A stretch of DNA of 64,000 nt, taken from Solanum dulcamara (lineage: Eukaryota; Streptophyta; Magnoliopsida; Solanales; Solanaceae). Numbering within the stretch: the stretch's first letter is position 1; each line of letters begins with the position of its first letter. The DNA lies in NCBI RefSeq assembly GCF_947179165.1, contig NC_077238.1, positions 72,668,757 through 72,732,756 of the forward strand. Reading direction: 5' to 3'. Made by a program: the position numbers and the translations under genes. Positions 60,674 to 64,000 of this stretch are shown one piece after another. The notes beneath the pieces are model-generated. The model was not told the origin of the DNA. It made no database searches and saw only the letters and a program-made list of their open reading frames with translations.

Positions 60674-62347
60674 TGTTATGACCCAAGCCTAGGGCCTAGA
60701 CGTGACACTATGAATGAGACATCCAAAGGTACCTCACCCAAGCCTCTTAGTATTTATTTATCTTTTCATAGGTAATGACATTAAATAATAATAAGAAAAA
60801 ATAAAAAGAAAACAGGACTAAGGTTAACATCATAGAATATGAGACATTATTGACATCAAACTTCATACATCTATGTCCAACAATACCTTCAACATCATAG
60901 ACTTGATGAGGGCTAAGACATGTCCCTAGCTCACCCTCAATGATATAAAATTAAAGTCAAATAAGATGTCTAGAAGTCTCAAAATTTAATAAACTCGATA
61001 AACAAAGGACTATTGTTCCCAAAACATGGGAAACCAAAAATGTAGCCTTCAACGATCTTGACTAGCCACGTGGAGGTGAATTAGGAGCAATGCCTATCCC
61101 TACACGGTGATATCATGTAGGAAAAAGAGTAGGTGTTGTACTTTGAATTTACTAAGTATGTGAGCATGAAATATAATGAAAAACATTAAGACATTTATAA
61201 GCAAAGTACATAAGTGAATGCACCGTAAGGAATCATTATATAAAGCATTAAAATATTCATTTTATGTGAACATGAGCATAATGAACATTTAAGACCATGC
61301 GAGCTATTACATGAAATCCAACATAACCCCCTACATTGGCATGGGGAGACTACTTGCTGGGTAGAATTCCATCAACTTTAATCATTTCTTTAACTTTAAC
61401 TTAAGGGTTAATTATGGATCAACTAGCCTAAATAGCCTATAAGGGCTCCTATGTTGGAGCATAGTTAATGTAACGTGAGACTTTACTTAAGAACCCCTTA
61501 GGTCGAGTCCCTATCTGCATGCTACATTTTTTGCCAGGTCAATCCCACGGAATAATATTTAAGTATCATAATAATATAAGCATTTGTATAAATTTAGATA
61601 TTAAATCATCATTCGGTAGAATAGCTCATTCAAATATTTTATTTGATTCAAATATTTGAGAATTGTCCTTATCACATTGAAACCATTTTTTGTCTAAGAA
61701 GCCCTTTCATCATCAATCAATCATTCTTTAAAGACATTCACATTCTTATAAATACACCTTTGTAAACATATGGTTAGAACCCCCCTTTCAATCACTTCAA
61801 CATTCTTTAAGAGTCATTGCAAAACATGGTGGGTTCAGCCGATTTAACTTCAAATCATTAAACTCAATGATATTATGCATGAGAGGAATGTAATGCATCA
61901 ATTAAAAACATACTTGAAAATAACCCACCAATTCACCTTAAATCTCTTTCATACCTTCGTATAGGGACTTTAAATAAAATCATCAATTTTATGTAAATAA
62001 GAGTCAATATAGACTAAGATAGGTAAATAGACATGAACTATTCAATCATTTATACATTCGAAAACATAATATAAAAACCCATATAATTCATCCTTTGAAA
62101 TTGAACAATTGGAGTTTGAGAAAATACTTGGGCTCCATGGGTAAAGGAACCTTTGAATGAGATCCATATAACTTGTAGAAGAAAGCCCCAAAGCAGCTTT
62201 GAAATTGGAGACTTGAAGAATCTTTAATTAAAACCTTAGACTTTGGCTTGAAACCCATGGGAAATTTTAAGGGAAAAGAATTTGTGTTTTTGAGTCTCGT
62301 TTAAACTTCTACGAGTCATCAAATAGACTCATAAGCACCTTCTTCAC
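60674..62347 (-). repeat. 5' LTR of element F, truncated and internally deleted
   Basis: Aligns with the 3' LTR from TGTTATGACCC at 60674 outward. About 425 bp corresponding to 55227-55653 is missing at ~62292-62300, and homology stops at ~62347, so the outer ~180 bp is gone. Confidence 0.78.
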
Positions 62348-62724
62348 AAGAAGTCATCAACATCACATTCAAGCCTAGTTCTATAACCACTCTAATACAC
62401 TCACTTGAAACCCTTAACAAGAAGTCATCAATAGCCTACTACTATTACTCATATATTTACAACCACACATTCAAGCCTGCCATTCTAACCACTTTATGTC
62501 TCCCTTGAAGTCAACACCACTTAATAATGTTTATGTCTACCTTAACATCTTTATATCCTCATTGGCGTTAACTCCTACCAAAAGGCACACCAATGTACTC
62601 TTACCTATCTATTGCACACAACAAGATCCCATCTAGCTCTTCCCCTATGTCTATAACCTTAAATGGAATAATTATACCATAATTATCATAAAATGGAACA
62701 CCCACTCTCTCCTTATCTGCCCTA
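62346..62724. other. Unassigned spacer with a short degenerate duplication
   Basis: ACAAGAAGTCATCAA occurs at 62346 and 62417, each followed by CACATTCAAGCCTR and TAACCACT at different spacing: a diverged local duplication. No coding signal is recognised. Confidence 0.5.
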
Positions 62725-63009
62725 ACGCATCCATCGAGAGCTATAGGCTCTACTTAATATCATTTCTCTTAGGCTATCAACATTTGGGATACATAACCGA
62801 CCTTGGTAGCGAAGTACTGTATCTCCCCCTTGGGATAAAACCATAATCTTCTTATTAACCACATGCTTCTTTAATTTAACTAAGGTTGGATATATGTCTT
62901 GCTTTTCTTATACATCCACTACCAATGATGATTTCGAACCATTTTGAACAAGAACACCACCCTTATAAGTATCAACCCTTCTTTGGATTGGAGCTCTTCT
63001 TGGAGGCAT
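62725..63009 (-). pseudogene. Gypsy deletion derivative: gag start joined to RNase H/integrase linker
   Basis: From the ATG at 63009 the minus strand reads MPPRRAPIQRR, a typical gypsy gag start. Within one open frame it continues as [20 protein letters not shown], the linker normally found after RNase H (compare GGVFVQNGSKSSLIMDV in element B and HNGSKSSLV in F). After a stop it continues LVKLKKHVVNKK and LRYQGRLCIPNVDSLREMIL, the integrase zinc-finger approach. The rest of gag, protease, RT and RNase H is deleted. Confidence 0.78.
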
Positions 63010-63162
63010 CTTCTGAAAATCACAAAGAATAATTGTTAGGGAGAAAAGACCTAGAGTACGCTCTATTGCACGACATGGATCTTGAAAAAGTGAAGATTTT
63101 CTAAAATACCTCAAATCCTCCTACTCATAGATGTGTCATACTTCATACTAATTATAAGACCT
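63010..63162 (-). other. Gypsy 5' leader of the deletion derivative
   Basis: Minus-strand text parallels the leader after element C's primer site (CTATGAGTAGGAGG, TTTAGAAAATCTTCACTTTT; compare 40690-40735). It is cut by the LTR at 63163 before any primer site. Confidence 0.65.
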
Positions 63163-64000
63163 TGTAATATGAAAAGTCGAACAAAAGAAAAAGTTTCAAA
63201 CAAATTGAAAACTGACCCAAGTCCACGAGTCAGTCTTCGACATGTAGAAGCTATTACGGGTCATAAACTTGAAGTGTAGAGGTAAAGTAGATAAGTGGAA
63301 ATTTGGATAAGGCAAGTAAGAGTCTATGAGTCGTATTACAACTCTTGAAAGAGTCTATCACTCATAGAATGGAGTCGTAGTGCACGTCTTGAACCTTGAA
63401 AATGCCTAAGCTTCAGGACTACGTCTATGACTTAATAGGATGAGTCATAGAGAAGTTACGACACATAGAATTGAGTTGTGATAAAACTTCAGAGACTATC
63501 TAACTTGTAGATTTTTAGAACTGTAAGACAAGTCCTTGTGACGATTCGTAAAGATGACTATGATTATTAACACAACTCATAGTAAAAGTTCAGAGACTTG
63601 TTCTTTTAGGTCTTTATCAGGACCTGCAGGATGAGTCATTCCTATGACTCATCACTGCTTCTACAAACCATAGGATTAAGTCGTAAAAGTGCCCGATCCA
63701 AAATTTAATGAGGGGTAGTTTTGTATTTTTCTACGTTCTAATAATGTATGTGGACGTTTTAAGGACTAGATTCGTTATGAATTGTATCATAAATACCCCT
63801 AAAACTCTTTTATTCCATCATTATTCCCCAAACAAATTCTAGACTTCTCTCCCAAGGTTCCTCAAGAGTTCCTCAAGTTTTGCTTAGGGTTTATTCAAGA
63901 TCAAGTCTCCTTTCTCAAATTCAAGTCTAATTTCAATCAAGATATGTTTGGATTGATTCATGAGTCCCTTCGTCTCATGGAGTCCAAGGTTTTATTTCAA
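63163..64000 (+). mobile_element. Gypsy LTR, start only, runs off the window
   Basis: TGTAATATGAAAAGTCGAAC parallels the LTR start at 52070 (TGTAAGACCTCAAAAGTTGA). It is followed by the same GACTCGTAG-motif zone, an AATTTAATGARGGGTA block (compare 52515) and CTCTCCCAAGG-type sequence. The LTR continues past 64000. Confidence 0.7.

Larger units (their letters stand above)
53632..62347 (-). mobile_element. Ty3-gypsy element F (Tekay/Del-like chromovirus), nearly whole
   Basis: Minus strand: 5' LTR 62347-60674 (outer end lost), primer-binding site, gag, protease, RT, RNase H, integrase with chromodomain-like tail, polypurine tract and full 3' LTR 55858-53632. The two LTRs are homologous with clear divergence (roughly 88-90% by eye over the first 250 bp), so it is older than the nested copia. 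Confidence 0.85.

Noticed and set aside
53632..62347. Intact autonomous gypsy element
   Set aside because: RT and RNase H are frameshifted, the 5' LTR is truncated and the LTRs are clearly diverged.

Overview
This is nuclear DNA from a flowering plant, most likely a member of the Solanaceae. It holds the 3' part of one spliced protein-coding gene followed by about 43 kb of nested, decayed retrotransposons. The lineage call rests on the gene's plant-type VPS8 protein, on SINEs of the SolS/TS and Au types in its introns, and on the mix of LTR elements. The species cannot be fixed from the sequence alone.

Region 1-20938 (+): the 3' portion of VPS8, the CORVET endosomal-tethering subunit. I traced 19 exons by GT-AG junctions, reading frame and conserved protein sequence. 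They join into one uninterrupted frame of 1448 codons plus a TGA. The first ~450 residues (start codon and early beta-propeller) lie outside the window, judging by the usual plant VPS8 length. Introns 13 (6.9 kb) and 15 (4.8 kb) are swollen by transposons: an RTE-clade LINE, several L1 pieces, a copia remnant and TTG-tailed SINEs in intron 13, and a degenerate L1 in intron 15. Introns 6 and 16 carry a SolS/TS-type SINE and an Au-type SINE.

Region 20939-29091: gene 3' flank, then an old Ty1-copia element on the + strand that was split by a second, almost complete copia element on the - strand (22608-27146, two 231-bp LTRs, about 94% identical by eye).

Region 29093-64000: Ty3-gypsy only. Two - strand elements (29093-35642 and 35643-38196) are followed by + strand elements (38197-43600, 43601-44642, 44643-52069, the last split by a solo LTR and cut by another LTR at 52070). 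Next comes a nearly whole - strand element with long LTRs (53632-62347), then a gag-pol deletion derivative (62725-63162, -) and a final + strand LTR that runs off the end. The integrase C-terminus of the 53632-62347 element looks like a chromovirus (Tekay/Del type) chromodomain. Every transposon frame carries stops or frameshifts, so none looks autonomous now.

I found no rRNA or functional tRNA gene, no CRISPR array and no second cellular gene. I also found no new biological system. The points most worth a second look are a CAGCAG acceptor in VPS8 intron 4 whose distal choice creates an immediate stop, a palindromic motif repeated through several gypsy LTRs, a head-to-head LTR pair, the gag-pol deletion derivative, and SINEs that share the TTG tail of a neighbouring RTE LINE.
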